A stretch of 64,000 nucleotides of DNA from the NCBI GenBank assembly GCA_016721425.1, contig JADKID010000009.1:62001-126000 (forward strand), given 5' to 3'. The position numbers and the translations under genes are program-made. The notes under the pieces are model-generated. The model was not told the origin of the DNA, ran no database searches, and saw only the letters and a list, made by a program, of their open reading frames with translations. Below, piece after piece: positions 24,707 through 33,066 of this stretch. The DNA comes from Bryobacterales bacterium (lineage in GTDB: Bacteria > Acidobacteriota > Terriglobia > Bryobacterales > Bryobacteraceae). Every line of letters starts with the position of its first letter. The stretch's first letter is position 1.

Positions 24707-26749
24707 TTGAAGCAGCGAAAGTCCGACAAATCCGGCCCTCCGGCCCGCAAGCCTTTCTCGTCCGGTGACAAACCTGTCCCCCGTGGAGAAAAACCGAACA
24801 CTCGAAACGACAAACCTGCGCCTCGTGGCGACAGACCCTCCTTTGGCAGCGACCGCCCCGCACCGCGCGGAGACAGGCCGCCCTACCGCGACAGCAAACC
24901 ATCGTTCGGCGGTGACCGCCCGACCTCACGTGGCGACAGACCCTCCTTTGGCAGCGATCGCCCCGCACCGCGCGGCGACAGGCCGCCGTATCGCAACAGC
25001 AAGCCATCGTTCGGCGGCGACCGCCCGACCTCGCGTGGTGACAGACCCTCATTCGGCAACGACCGTCCCGCCCCGCGTGGTGACAGGCCGCCCTACCGCG
25101 ACAGCAAGCCATCGTTCGGCGGCGACCGCCCGACCTCGCGTGGTGACAGACCCTCGTTCGGCAACGACCGGCCCGCCCCGCGTGGCGACAGGCCCCCCTA
25201 CCGCGACAGCAAGCCGTCGTTCGGCGGCGACCGCCCGACCTCGCGTGGTGACAGACCCTCATTCGGCAACGACCGTCCCGCCCCGCGCGGTGACCGGCCG
25301 CCTTACCGCGACAGCAAGCCATCGTTCGGCGGTGACCGCCCGGCTCCGCGTGGCGATAAGCCCTCCTTTGGCAACGACCGCCCCGCCCCGCGTGGCGACA
25401 GGCCGCCCTACCGCGACAGCAAACCGTCGTTCGGCAACGACCGTCCCGCCCCGCGTGGTGACCGGCCGCCCTACCGCGACAGCAAGCCATCGTTCGGCGG
25501 CGACCGCCCGGCACCGCGCGGCGATAAGCCCTCCTTTGGCAACGACCGCCCCGCGCCTCGTGGCGACAGGCCGCCGTACCGCGACAACAAACCGTCCTTC
25601 GGCGGAGACCGTCCGGCACCGCGTGGCGACAGACCGCCCTACCGCGACAGCAAGCCCGCGTTCCGCGGCGGTAAACCCTCCTTCCGCGGCGACCGGCCAG
25701 CCCCATACGGCAAGCCCTCGCGCCCACCCGAAAAGCCGCGCCAGAGCAGCAACAAACCCTCGGCACAGGGCAGGAAGCCCGAGACGGACCGGGTTCTCAA
25801 GACCCTCGATCGAATCCTCTCGAAAGCCGGCATCTGTTCCCGCACCGAGGCCCGTGACTGGGTCCTGGAAGGGCGCATGAAGGTCAATGGCAGGGTCATC
25901 ACCGACCCCGAGCACTGGGTCGATCTGGAAAACGACACCATTCTCCTCGACGGCAAGCCGCTGCGCGAGGAACGCAAGATCTACGTCCTGCTGTACAAGC
26001 CCAAGGGCTACCTCACCACATACAAGGACCCCGACGGCCGTCCCACGGTTTACAATCTGCTGTACGACATCAAGCAGTGGGTTTTCCCGGTGGGCCGCCT
26101 GGACCAGGACACCTCGGGTCTGCTGCTCCTCACAAACGACACCGATTTCGCCGAACACGTCACCAACCCGGAACACCACGTCGCCAAGACGTACCTGGTG
26201 AAGACATCGTCTCTGCTCACTGACGACCAGATGGAGAGCATGCGGCTGGGCCTGCAGCTCAAAGACGGTCCCACGCGTCCGGCGCAGGTGGTGAAACTGC
26301 GCGATACGCCGGCCAAGTCGTTCTTCGAGATCACCATCACGGAAGGGCGCAACCGCCAGGTCCGGCGCATGGTGGAGGCGCTGGATAGCAGCGTTTCCAA
26401 ACTCGTTCGCACGGCCATCGGCCCGATTCGGATCGAAGATCTTAACATCGGCAGTTGGCGCTACCTCACCGAATCCGAGGTGAAGGAACTGCGCCGCGCC
26501 GGCGGGACACCCAAGAAGAGCGCCCGCCGGGACTGGCTGGCTTTCGAGGAGGGTGAGTTGGAGGAGTCTCCAACCCGCCAGCCCGTGACTCCGATGGTCG
26601 AAGCCATCGGCCTGCTGGAGCCGGACGACGAGGTGGAGTTCGTTCCTCCGCCACCGCCGGAAGAAACGGCTGAAGTGGCCGTCGAAGTCGTCGAAGACGT
26701 CGTCGCCGAGGCGCCTGCCGCTAGCGAAGAGCCTCCGGCTCAGGACTAG
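24707..26749 (+). CDS. RluB/RsuA-type pseudouridine synthase with long repetitive basic N-terminus
   Basis: About 680 aa. Residues 1-350 are a disordered RG/DRP-rich tract (see repeat entry). They are followed by an S4 RNA-binding domain (LSKAGICSRTEARDWVLEGRMKVNG) and a catalytic domain with GRLDQDTSGLLLLTND, whose Asp is the pseudouridine synthase nucleophile, plus EGRNRQVRRM. The C-terminus is a ~70-residue acidic tail (PPPPPEETAEVAVE). It should modify 23S or 16S rRNA; the basic tract probably raises RNA affinity. The start is unclear: TTG 24707 lies 3 bp after the TPR stop, ATT 24698 and a far upstream ATG 24602 are in frame, and no clear ribosome site is present. Family certain, exact uridine target not. 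Confidence 0.85.
   Translation: MKQRKSDKSGPPARKPFSSGDKPVPRGEKPNTRNDKPAPRGDRPSFGSDRPAPRGDRPPYRDSKPSFGGDRPTSRGDRPSFGSDRPAPRGDRPPYRNSKPSFGGDRPTSRGDRPSFGNDRPAPRGDRPPYRDSKPSFGGDRPTSRGDRPSFGNDRPAPRGDRPPYRDSKPSFGGDRPTSRGDRPSFGNDRPAPRGDRPPYRDSKPSFGGDRPAPRGDKPSFGNDRPAPRGDRPPYRDSKPSFGNDRPAPRGDRPPYRDSKPSFGGDRPAPRGDKPSFGNDRPAPRGDRPPYRDNKPSFGGDRPAPRGDRPPYRDSKPAFRGGKPSFRGDRPAPYGKPSRPPEKPRQSSNKPSAQGRKPETDRVLKTLDRILSKAGICSRTEARDWVLEGRMKVNGRVITDPEHWVDLENDTILLDGKPLREERKIYVLLYKPKGYLTTYKDPDGRPTVYNLLYDIKQWVFPVGRLDQDTSGLLLLTNDTDFAEHVTNPEHHVAKTYLVKTSSLLTDDQMESMRLGLQLKDGPTRPAQVVKLRDTPAKSFFEITITEGRNRQVRRMVEALDSSVSKLVRTAIGPIRIEDLNIGSWRYLTESEVKELRRAGGTPKKSARRDWLAFEEGELEESPTRQPVTPMVEAIGLLEPDDEVEFVPPPPPEETAEVAVEVVEDVVAEAPAASEEPPAQD
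24842..25700 (+). repeat. 105-bp tandem repeat encoding (21+14)-aa units
   Basis: Units beginning with TTTGGC or TTCGGC start at 24842, 24947, 25052, 25157, 25262 and 25367 (105-bp steps), then 25430 (63-bp step) and 25535 (105). Each 105-bp unit encodes a 21-residue part (FGNDRPAPRGDRPPYRDSKPS with minor changes) and a 14-residue part (FGGDRPTSRGDRPS). Copies are near identical, indicating recent unequal crossing-over. The periodicity keeps other frames open on both strands, which explains several long spurious ORFs. Confidence 0.9.
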
Positions 26750-27480
26750 TCTACAACGCGCGCGGAAAGTACCAGGATGTAGGCGCCAGCCGAGGCGTCT
26801 CCCTTGGCCTTGCCAACAACCACTTTCTGCCCTTCGCGTATATCGATGTCGGTGTTAAACCCGACATCGGTATATTGCCCTGCGGCGACTGGCAGCTTCA
26901 GTCCGAAAATGAAGCCGTCGAGCCGGATTCGCATGCCTTTTTCGTCGGGCGCGATGCGGACACCACGGCTGACTCTGAAATTGTAGCGCCCCTGCAACGA
27001 CGGCATGTCAGGGTTTGGCGCGCTGGTGTTCCCCTCCGAAGCGATCGAATTGCCTTCCTGTGCGCGGATGAAGGCCGAATCGAGCAGACGGAAATCGCTG
27101 TAGCCGAAAGCGGACTTAAGCTGTTTGACCACGGGATCGAGGTCGGTGGGCACAGCCTCCCCCGCAGAGCCCTTCGGCGCCGCGATCAGGATGTAGCAAG
27201 TGAGTTCGACGTTTCGGTTGGAGGCCCGGACGCCCGGCCTCTGGGTGTCAAACCGTTTGATGAGCTCTTCAGCCGCTGCGACCGTCTCTGCGCTGCCGTA
27301 GAGTGAGATGGTTTTGAAGTGCTCGTTGAAACGGACGCCTAGGCCGTCAGTGCTCAGTACGTTGCTTAGCTCTTTGACGTCGGCGTACTTGACGTCATAA
27401 ACCCTCTGGATATACCGCTTGGGTTCCTGGGCGGCGAGAGTGACAGCGAGCAGAGTGGCTAGCAGAAGCAGCTTTTTCAT
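26746..27480 (-). CDS. Exported protein with secretin N-domain-like fold
   Basis: 244 aa. Signal peptide MKKLLLLATLLAVTLAAQ. Residues about 22-75 (YDVKYADVKELSNVL, ISLYGSAETVAAAEELIKRFD) match the short N1/NolW-type domain of secretins and PilQ. The rest (about 85-244) is beta-rich with no secretin pore, so this is a small periplasmic protein, not a secretin. ATG 27480 overlaps the upstream gene stop by 4 bp (ATGA). It is the third gene of a sigma factor operon, so it may be the output or envelope sensor of that system. Function otherwise unknown. Its end overlaps the convergent pseudouridine synthase by 4 bp. Confidence 0.65.
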   Translation of the reverse strand: MKKLLLLATLLAVTLAAQEPKRYIQRVYDVKYADVKELSNVLSTDGLGVRFNEHFKTISLYGSAETVAAAEELIKRFDTQRPGVRASNRNVELTCYILIAAPKGSAGEAVPTDLDPVVKQLKSAFGYSDFRLLDSAFIRAQEGNSIASEGNTSAPNPDMPSLQGRYNFRVSRGVRIAPDEKGMRIRLDGFIFGLKLPVAAGQYTDVGFNTDIDIREGQKVVVGKAKGDASAGAYILVLSARVVD

Positions 27481-27857
27481 TGGGATTCTCCTTCGGTATT
27501 CAAAGCCCAGAGGATGACGACGTTCGGGTCGTCAGTCAGTATCCGGGCAAATTGCGTTTCTGGCATTGGCGGAATGGGTTTGGGCCGACGCGGCACCGGC
27601 CGGCTTAGCGGTTGTGCCGCCGGGGCCCTGGCCAGCAGGGGCGGCGGATCGATGGGCGGCGCTGGACTGGGGATGACGGCCACGATGGCCAGGGCCGCCG
27701 CGAGGGCCGGCACCCAGGCCCAGCGCCACCACTTCATGCGCGCCGGCCGCACCTCAGCGAGAATCCGCGCACGGACCTGTGCCAGCGCCGCACCGGGTGC
27801 CTCCTCGTCGCGGAGATCTCGTAGGGCGAGATCGAGATCCTCGTCGTTCCAGTTCAC
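27477..27857 (-). CDS. Putative anti-sigma factor, single-pass membrane protein
   Basis: 126 aa from GTG 27857, chosen because GAAGGAG lies 7 nt upstream and the start overlaps the sigma factor stop as GTGA; TTG 27878 has no such support. The short acidic N-terminus (NWNDEDLDLALRDLRDEEAPG) is followed by a membrane helix (WWRWAWVPALAAALAIVAVIP) and a Pro-rich periplasmic part ending ILTDDPNVVILWALNTEG. It has no zinc HxxxCxxC anti-sigma motif. The assignment rests on position right after an ECF sigma gene, size and topology. Confidence 0.65.
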   Translation of the reverse strand: MNWNDEDLDLALRDLRDEEAPGAALAQVRARILAEVRPARMKWWRWAWVPALAAALAIVAVIPSPAPPIDPPPLLARAPAAQPLSRPVPRRPKPIPPMPETQFARILTDDPNVVILWALNTEGESQ

Positions 27858-28360
27858 GCCCGCACTCCTTCCAGACAACGCTTCAGCCGCGCCTTGCCCA
27901 TCGACACCTGACTGCGCACTGTGGCCTCCGACGAACCGAGAATCTGCGCGACCTCGACGGTTTCGAGACCCTCGATCTCACGGAGAATTACTGCGGCCCG
28001 TTCCTTCTCCGGCAGCGTCTTCAGGGCCTCGCTGACGAGTTGGCGGCGCTGGTCCCGCTCCAGGTTGGTGTGCTGAACGGCGGAGATGGGCGGCTCCCAC
28101 TCGATCGGCTCCACCGGCCGCCGCCGGCGAAGCTGGTCGAAGCAGGCGTTCATGGTGGTCCGGTACAGCCAGGACTCCACACCGCGCTCCGCCTCGATCT
28201 TGCCGATGTGCCGGTAGAGCTTCATGAACACCTCCTGCGCCGCGTCCTGCGCGTCCTCCAGGCGGCCCAGCATCCGAAGCGCGGTCCGCAGAACGAGTCG
28301 CTCGTGCTGCGCCATCAGAGCTTCGAATTGAGCGAGCGAGTCATCCTGGGCCACTCGCAT
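27854..28360 (-). CDS. ECF-family RNA polymerase sigma factor
   Basis: 168 aa. Region 2 contains DAQDAAQEVFMKLYRHI and WLYRTTMNACFDQLRRRR (-10 binding). Region 4 contains LPEKERAAVILREIEGL and VAQILGSSEATVRSQVSMGKARLKRCL, the helix-turn-helix for the -35. Length is normal for ECF sigma factors. It is coupled by 4-bp overlaps to the putative anti-sigma gene and the exported secretin-N-like gene, a compact three-gene signalling unit. Targets are unknown; autoregulation is common in the family. Confidence 0.92.
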   Translation of the reverse strand: MRVAQDDSLAQFEALMAQHERLVLRTALRMLGRLEDAQDAAQEVFMKLYRHIGKIEAERGVESWLYRTTMNACFDQLRRRRPVEPIEWEPPISAVQHTNLERDQRRQLVSEALKTLPEKERAAVILREIEGLETVEVAQILGSSEATVRSQVSMGKARLKRCLEGVRA

Positions 28361-28399
28361 TGTTATACGTGGTCAGGGCGCGAAACGTTGAAGAGTGAT

Positions 28400-29197
28400 T
28401 TACGGACGGACGCGGTGGCCATACTTGTTGCTCTGGGCGAGCCGCGTGAAGTGCCCGTGGACGATCTCGACGATATCGCGGACCGGATTGGCGTTGCCCG
28501 GCAGCAGCGAAGCCATCACGGCCAGCACATAGGGCCGCCCTTCGAGATAGACAATGCCGGCCTCTGTGCGAACTCCCTCCACCTCGCCCGGTTTCGACGC
28601 GGACTCCACCGTGGCGGGCAGCGCACCGCGGAAATCGGCCCGCACCAGCTTCATCAAGGCCAGCATCTCCTTGCAGGCCTGCGGCGAGACCACCTTCTCG
28701 CGATAGATGAGCGAGATGAGCCGCGCCATCTCCTCCGGCGTGGAGGTATTCTCCTCGTCGCGCGTGGCAGCCGGGAAATCGAGCATGATGCGGCGGAGCC
28801 GGGTGTTCGGCAGGCCCAGCGCCACCATTTGGGCGTTGACGCGCGGCATGGTGACGAGTTTGATGATCTCGTTGGTGGCCTCGTTATCGGAGTCGCGGAT
28901 CATGCGCGTCAACTGATCGCGGATGTCGTCGAGCTTGAGCGCGCCGGCCTGAATCCGCGCAAACACCGTGATCATGATTGGCACCTTGATCAGACTGGCC
29001 TGGGTGGTGATCAGTGTGCCGTTGTGCGAGAGACTGCGGCCGGTGGTGAGATCGATGGCGGTGACACCGAGCGCGCCATCGAGCGCTGCGTCGTAGGCGG
29101 CGATCCTGGCGAGCGTCTTTTTTTCCAGCAGAGCGGCAGGCTGCGGCTGCGCGGCAAGCGGCAGGAGAAAGAGAAGGGTGGCGGCGAGGGTCTTCAC
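28400..29197 (-). CDS. Class A beta-lactamase-like serine hydrolase
   Basis: 265 aa from GTG 29197, which begins a signal peptide (VKTLAATLLFLLPLAAQ); longer in-frame starts give Arg/Pro-rich junk. Motifs are S68-L-I-K71 and S103-D-N with the surrounding DSDNEATN. The KTG box is unclear, the sequence near it reading VRTEAG. It belongs to the beta-lactamase2 enzyme family, which includes true class A enzymes and D-Ala-type peptidases. Periplasmic. Resistance cannot be concluded without the omega-loop Glu and KTG being confirmed. The 20-bp gap to the divergent crcB gene leaves little room for promoters. Confidence 0.82.
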   Translation of the reverse strand: MKTLAATLLFLLPLAAQPQPAALLEKKTLARIAAYDAALDGALGVTAIDLTTGRSLSHNGTLITTQASLIKVPIMITVFARIQAGALKLDDIRDQLTRMIRDSDNEATNEIIKLVTMPRVNAQMVALGLPNTRLRRIMLDFPAATRDEENTSTPEEMARLISLIYREKVVSPQACKEMLALMKLVRADFRGALPATVESASKPGEVEGVRTEAGIVYLEGRPYVLAVMASLLPGNANPVRDIVEIVHGHFTRLAQSNKYGHRVRP

Positions 29198-29217
29198 AGA
29201 CGTAGGATAGCGGAGAC

Positions 29218-29604
29218 GTGAGCTATCTCTGGATTGCGATGGGTGCGGGGCTGGGCGGGGCGTTGAGGTATTGGTGCTCCGGCGTGGCCGTGCGTCTGGG
29301 CGCGGAGACATTTCCGTGGGGCACGCTATTCATCAACGTCCTGGGCTCGGCATTCATCGGGTTCTTCGCGACGATGTCGGGACCGGAGGGCCGCTGGCTG
29401 ATCGCCCCGAACACGCGGCTTTTCGTGATGACAGGCATTTGCGGGGGATTCACGACGTTCTCCACGTTCAGCCTGGAGACACTGCGCCTGATGCAGGACC
29501 GGCAGTGGGGCGCGGCGGCATGGAACGTCTCGTTATCGGTAGGGCTTTGCCTGCTGGGCGTGTGGCTGGGTCATCAACTGGCGACCGGATGGAATCAGAG
29601 GTGA
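29218..29604 (+). CDS. crcB: Fluoride exporter CrcB/Fluc
   Basis: 128 aa small membrane protein with four helices. Signatures are GAGLGGALRYW near the N-terminus, GTLFINVLGSAFIGFF (the central Asn/Ser stretch) and GICGGFTTFSTFSLE (the conserved Phe/Thr/Ser fluoride track). Forms a dual-topology dimeric fluoride channel. GTG 29218 has CGGAG about 3-7 nt upstream. No fluoride riboswitch can fit in the 20-bp gap to the divergent beta-lactamase-like gene. The DUF190 gene, its usual neighbour, starts 4 bp after the stop. Confidence 0.95.
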   Translation: MSYLWIAMGAGLGGALRYWCSGVAVRLGAETFPWGTLFINVLGSAFIGFFATMSGPEGRWLIAPNTRLFVMTGICGGFTTFSTFSLETLRLMQDRQWGAAAWNVSLSVGLCLLGVWLGHQLATGWNQR

Positions 29605-29608
29605 CGCG

Positions 29609-29953
29609 ATGAGGATTCCGGAAGATGCGGTACTGCTGCGGATATTTCTGGGCGAGAACGATCGCTTTGGCGGCAAACCCTTGTATGAAGCCATCGTGTT
29701 GAAGGCGCGTGAGGTGGGCCTGGCCGGGGCGACCGTACTGCGCGGCCCGATGGGTTTTGGCCGCTCCAGCCGGCTGCACACTGCCAAGCTGGAGCGGCTG
29801 AGCGAGGATCTGCCGTTTGTGGTGGAGATCGTGGATTCCAAAGAGAACGTAGACGGATTCGTGCCGCTGCTGGACGAGATGTTCACTGGGAGCGGGTCCA
29901 GCGGATTGGTGACGTGGGAGACGGTGAAGGTGCTGAGGTACGGCAAATGGTAA
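29609..29953 (+). CDS. DUF190 family protein
   Basis: 114 aa, PII-like ferredoxin-fold small protein. LLRIFLGENDRFGGKPLYEAIV and AGATVLRGPMGFG are typical of DUF190 (shown in part), as is SEDLPFVVEIVD. DUF190 genes commonly lie beside crcB, where they may regulate or assist fluoride export; this is context knowledge only. Cytoplasmic, probably oligomeric. Coupled to crcB (4-bp gap) and overlapping the DUF1697 start by 7 bp. Confidence 0.9.
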   Translation: MRIPEDAVLLRIFLGENDRFGGKPLYEAIVLKAREVGLAGATVLRGPMGFGRSSRLHTAKLERLSEDLPFVVEIVDSKENVDGFVPLLDEMFTGSGSSGLVTWETVKVLRYGKW

Positions 29954-30489
29954 TACTACTGCTGCGCGGAATCAATGTCGGCGGGCACCACAAGATCAAG
30001 ATGGAGGCGCTGCGGGCGCTGTGCGAGTCGCTGGGGATGACGGAGGTCCGGACTTACATCCAGAGCGGCAACGTGGTGGGCAAGGCGGGCAAGCAGGCTC
30101 CAGGCGCGCTGAGCAGGCAACTGGAAGACGCCATCGAGAAGCAGGAGGGATTCCGGCCGGGCGTGGTGGCCCGTACTGCGGCTGAACTGCGCGCGGTGAT
30201 GGAGCAGAATCCGTTCACCGGGCGAAGTGACGTATTACCGAACCGGCTGGCGGTCGTGTTCCTGGCAGCCGACCCGGGCGATGCGGCCCGGGCGGAGATC
30301 CGCGCCATGGACCTTCAGCCTGAGGAACTGGTGATCGAGGGACGGGAGATGTACATTCACTTCCCGAACGGCATGGGCAACTCGAAGCTGCCGATGCCGA
30401 AGATCGAACGCATCTTGAAGACGCAGGGGACGGCTCGCAACTGGAATACAGTGGAAAAGCTGCTGGAGATGGCAGGAGGGGCGGCCTAA
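29947..30489 (+). CDS. DUF1697 family protein
   Basis: 180 aa from ATG 29947, giving MVILLLRGINVGGHHKIKM, the classic DUF1697 start; the ATG at 29914 would add residues from another frame of the preceding gene. Other family motifs are TYIQSGNVV and NWNTVEKLLEMA at the C-terminus. Biochemical function unknown; it is a cytoplasmic alpha/beta protein. Overlaps the DUF190 gene by 7 bp and ends 16 bp before the convergent xylanase gene. Confidence 0.9.
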   Translation: MVILLLRGINVGGHHKIKMEALRALCESLGMTEVRTYIQSGNVVGKAGKQAPGALSRQLEDAIEKQEGFRPGVVARTAAELRAVMEQNPFTGRSDVLPNRLAVVFLAADPGDAARAEIRAMDLQPEELVIEGREMYIHFPNGMGNSKLPMPKIERILKTQGTARNWNTVEKLLEMAGGAA

Positions 30490-30505
30490 GGACGCGCCAC
30501 GCAAG

Positions 30506-32266
30506 CTACTCCAGTACGGCCCGGACCACGGCGCCGTCTTTGGTGAGCGTCACCGGGATGGTGAGTGTCTTCTCGCCGGCCGTCACCTCGATCTCGTAGT
30601 CGCCGAGGAAGCCGCGAAGGGCGTACAGCCCGTCCTCGCCGGTGGCGCCTAGCTCGTTGGTCCACCACTTGGTGTAAACCAATTCGCGCCAGACGTCGTA
30701 GTTGGGCTTGGTGGTCCAATCCTGGCGCACCATGGCGCCGCGCGGCAGCCAGTGCTGGCCCTCCCAGAAACCCCACATCAGGAAGTTTGTCATGGAGGGG
30801 TGGGAGAAGGCGGTGATCAGGAGGTCGCGCGTGAACTGGGCCTGCAACTCCTCATCACTGGAGTTGAAGTCGAACTCGGTGATCTCGATCTGCTTATTGA
30901 AGGTGGCAAAACGGTCGATGATCCGCAGCATGGTCTCCGGCGCGGTGGGTGAGCCGAAGTGGCCCTGCATGCCAATGCCATCGACGGGCGCATCCTTGGA
31001 GAGCAGGAAGGTGATGATGTCGAAGTAGCCATTGCGGTGGAGGATGTTGGCGCCGTTGGCCGCGATGATGTTGTAGTCGTTGATGAAGAGCTTGACGTCG
31101 GGATCGTACTCGCGCGCCACCTGAAACCAACGCACCATCTCATCGTCTCCCAGGATCTTCTGAAGATCCCGGTTGGTGTACGCCTCATTGATGACGTCCC
31201 AATCCATCAACGTGCCGCGGTTGGCGGTGACTTCGTCCTGGATGTGATCGAGCAGGAGCTGGCGGAGGGCTTCCGGATCGTTTTCGAGCGCCTTCACCTT
31301 GGCGGGCAGATACTGCCAGCTCGGCCAGACAAGATTGTGTCCGCGGATCTTGTGAATGCCGTTGTCGTGAAACCACTGCACCGCCTGGAGAGCCCGGATA
31401 CGGCCGTTTTCGGTATCCCAACTCGGCCATTTGAGGTCATTTTCGAGAACCACGCAGTTGAAGTTGTCGAGGATGAACTGGCGGTACTTCTCGTTATCGT
31501 CTTTCGTGCCGAAGAGCACGGAGGCAGCGACGGCGGTACCCCAGCCAAAGGCGTGCCGCTTCATCCTGACGCGGACTTCCGCGGCGGCAATCGGGTTTCC
31601 GTCGGGATCCGTCACGGCGACGGTTAGGTCGCCCTTACGAATCTGGTCGATGCGCTCCTCGGCGGCGATGCGCCACGGGGCATCGGCAGCGGCTCCGTCA
31701 TACAGCGCGTCGATGCCGAGATCAGTGGCTTTGACACCGGGGCCGTAGTTGCTGAAGCTCATGCCCCCTACTTCAGCCACCTGCACCAGTTGGCTCATCC
31801 AAAAATCGACATAGTAGCCGCCGGGTGCGTAGTCCTCGGCCATGCGGAAAATGAACCGGAACTGTTTCCATTCCGGTCCTATGATGAACGGGGTGGAAGC
31901 GGATTTCGTGTACGGTGAGACAGCCTGCTCGACGTTGAGAATCAGCGCGCACTCCCCGCCGGCCGGCTCCACGCAGCGCGCCCAGAAGGTGGCCAGGATG
32001 GTGTCATCCTTCTTCACGGCTCCGTTGCCTAATGCGCGCACCCGAAGGTTCCAGGAACTGTTGGGAACCACGGTGGTGGTCAGGCTCAGGGCTTCCGGAA
32101 AGGCCTGATCGCTCACTGACACTCGCTCCATCCGGCCGCTGCCGATGTCGCCGCGCACCAACCGGAAGGCGTCGATGGGATCAGCGTTGAACAGCGAGAG
32201 TGGCTGATCAATCGACTGCGCGGCCAATGGAAGGAGTGCGGTGACAAGCAATAGGAACGGGCGCAT
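30506..32266 (-). CDS. Secreted endo-1,4-beta-xylanase, GH10
   Basis: 586 aa. Signal peptide (1-17, ending LAAQ). A beta-sandwich domain (about 25-180; PEWKQFRFIF, YYVDFWMSQL) resembles CBM4/9-type carbohydrate-binding modules. The GH10 catalytic barrel (about 240-550) has acid/base E361 in WDVINEAY and nucleophile E464 in EITEFDF. LENDLKWPSW, RGHNLVWPSW and MQGHFG are further family motifs. A short C-terminal beta strand region follows. It cleaves xylan backbones outside the cell and fits the TonB-receptor-rich polysaccharide lifestyle. Divergent from the ABC ATPase across about 118 bp. Confidence 0.93.
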   Translation of the reverse strand: MRPFLLLVTALLPLAAQSIDQPLSLFNADPIDAFRLVRGDIGSGRMERVSVSDQAFPEALSLTTTVVPNSSWNLRVRALGNGAVKKDDTILATFWARCVEPAGGECALILNVEQAVSPYTKSASTPFIIGPEWKQFRFIFRMAEDYAPGGYYVDFWMSQLVQVAEVGGMSFSNYGPGVKATDLGIDALYDGAAADAPWRIAAEERIDQIRKGDLTVAVTDPDGNPIAAAEVRVRMKRHAFGWGTAVAASVLFGTKDDNEKYRQFILDNFNCVVLENDLKWPSWDTENGRIRALQAVQWFHDNGIHKIRGHNLVWPSWQYLPAKVKALENDPEALRQLLLDHIQDEVTANRGTLMDWDVINEAYTNRDLQKILGDDEMVRWFQVAREYDPDVKLFINDYNIIAANGANILHRNGYFDIITFLLSKDAPVDGIGMQGHFGSPTAPETMLRIIDRFATFNKQIEITEFDFNSSDEELQAQFTRDLLITAFSHPSMTNFLMWGFWEGQHWLPRGAMVRQDWTTKPNYDVWRELVYTKWWTNELGATGEDGLYALRGFLGDYEIEVTAGEKTLTIPVTLTKDGAVVRAVLE

Positions 32267-32384
32267 GGCGGAAGTGGTGCTCCATTTTCATTGTATTCCT
32301 GGCGGGGACGGTGGTCGCTGGCGCGGAAGGAGGGTGGCTGGAGATTGAGGTTCTCGCGGAGCGCAGCCGGGCTAAGCTGGAGAG

Positions 32385-33066
32385 GTGACGATCGAGGCAC
32401 AGGGACTGACCAAGCGCTACCGGAGTGGCGCAGCTGAGCTGAGCGTGTTGGAAGACGTCACCTTCACGGTGCGCGCCGGCGAGCGAATCGCCCTCACCGG
32501 CGAGAGCGGCACGGGCAAGTCTACGCTCCTCCACCTGCTGGGCCTCCTGGATGCCCCCACAGCGGGCAGCGTAGCGATTGCGGGTGTTACCACGGCAAAC
32601 CTGGACGAACGCGCCCTAGCGGCACTGCGCAACCAGGAAATCGGCTTTGTGTGGCAGATGAACACCCTGCTGCCGGAGTTCACTGCGCTGGAGAACGTCA
32701 TGATGCCGCTGCTCATCCGCGGTGCTACCCGGGCCGAGGCGGCAAAGGCTGCGCAGGCGCGTTTGGACGAAGTGGAACTGAACGCGCGCGGCCATCACCT
32801 GGCCGGGGAGCTATCGGGCGGAGAGCAGCAACGCGTTGTGCTGGCGCGCGCTGGTGGGCAAACCCCGCATCCTGCTGGCCGACGAGCCCACCGGCAATCT
32901 GGATGAACGCACGGGGGCCATGATCATGGATCTCATTGAAGCGATGCACGAGCGGCACGGACTGGCCACGCTCTATGTCACCCACAACCCGCGCTTTGCG
33001 GTGCGTGCAGGCCGGGTGTTGGTCCTGCAAGGCGGACGGATTGAGTCATCCGGCGGCGGGCAGTAG
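32385..33066 (+). pseudogene. LolD/MacB-type ABC ATPase broken by 2-bp loss in a GC run
   Basis: The two halves in different frames make one complete ATPase of about 227 aa, the normal LolD length. The first half (32385 to about 32850) has Walker A GESGTGKST, Q-loop WQMNTLLPEF and signature LSGGEQQRVVLAR. The second half (from about 32851) has LVGKPRILLADEPTGNLDE (Walker B, D-loop) and YVTHNPRF (H-loop). The join reads CTG, (GC)4, TGG; one more GC unit would restore L-A-R-A-L-V. The span is two bases short of a multiple of three. Loss of one GC unit by slippage, a phase-variable tract or an assembly error are possible. No permease gene is adjacent. The 3' end overlaps the convergent PilZ-J gene by 21 bp. 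Confidence 0.8.

Noticed and set aside
24693..26179. Long open frames on the minus strand and a second plus frame over the repeats
   Set aside because: Produced by the 105-bp periodicity; translations are repetitive and lack the catalytic domain present in the true frame.
28400..29197. Antibiotic-resistance beta-lactamase
   Set aside because: SxxK and SDN are present, but the KTG box and omega-loop Glu are not clear; environmental D-Ala-type hydrolases share this fold.
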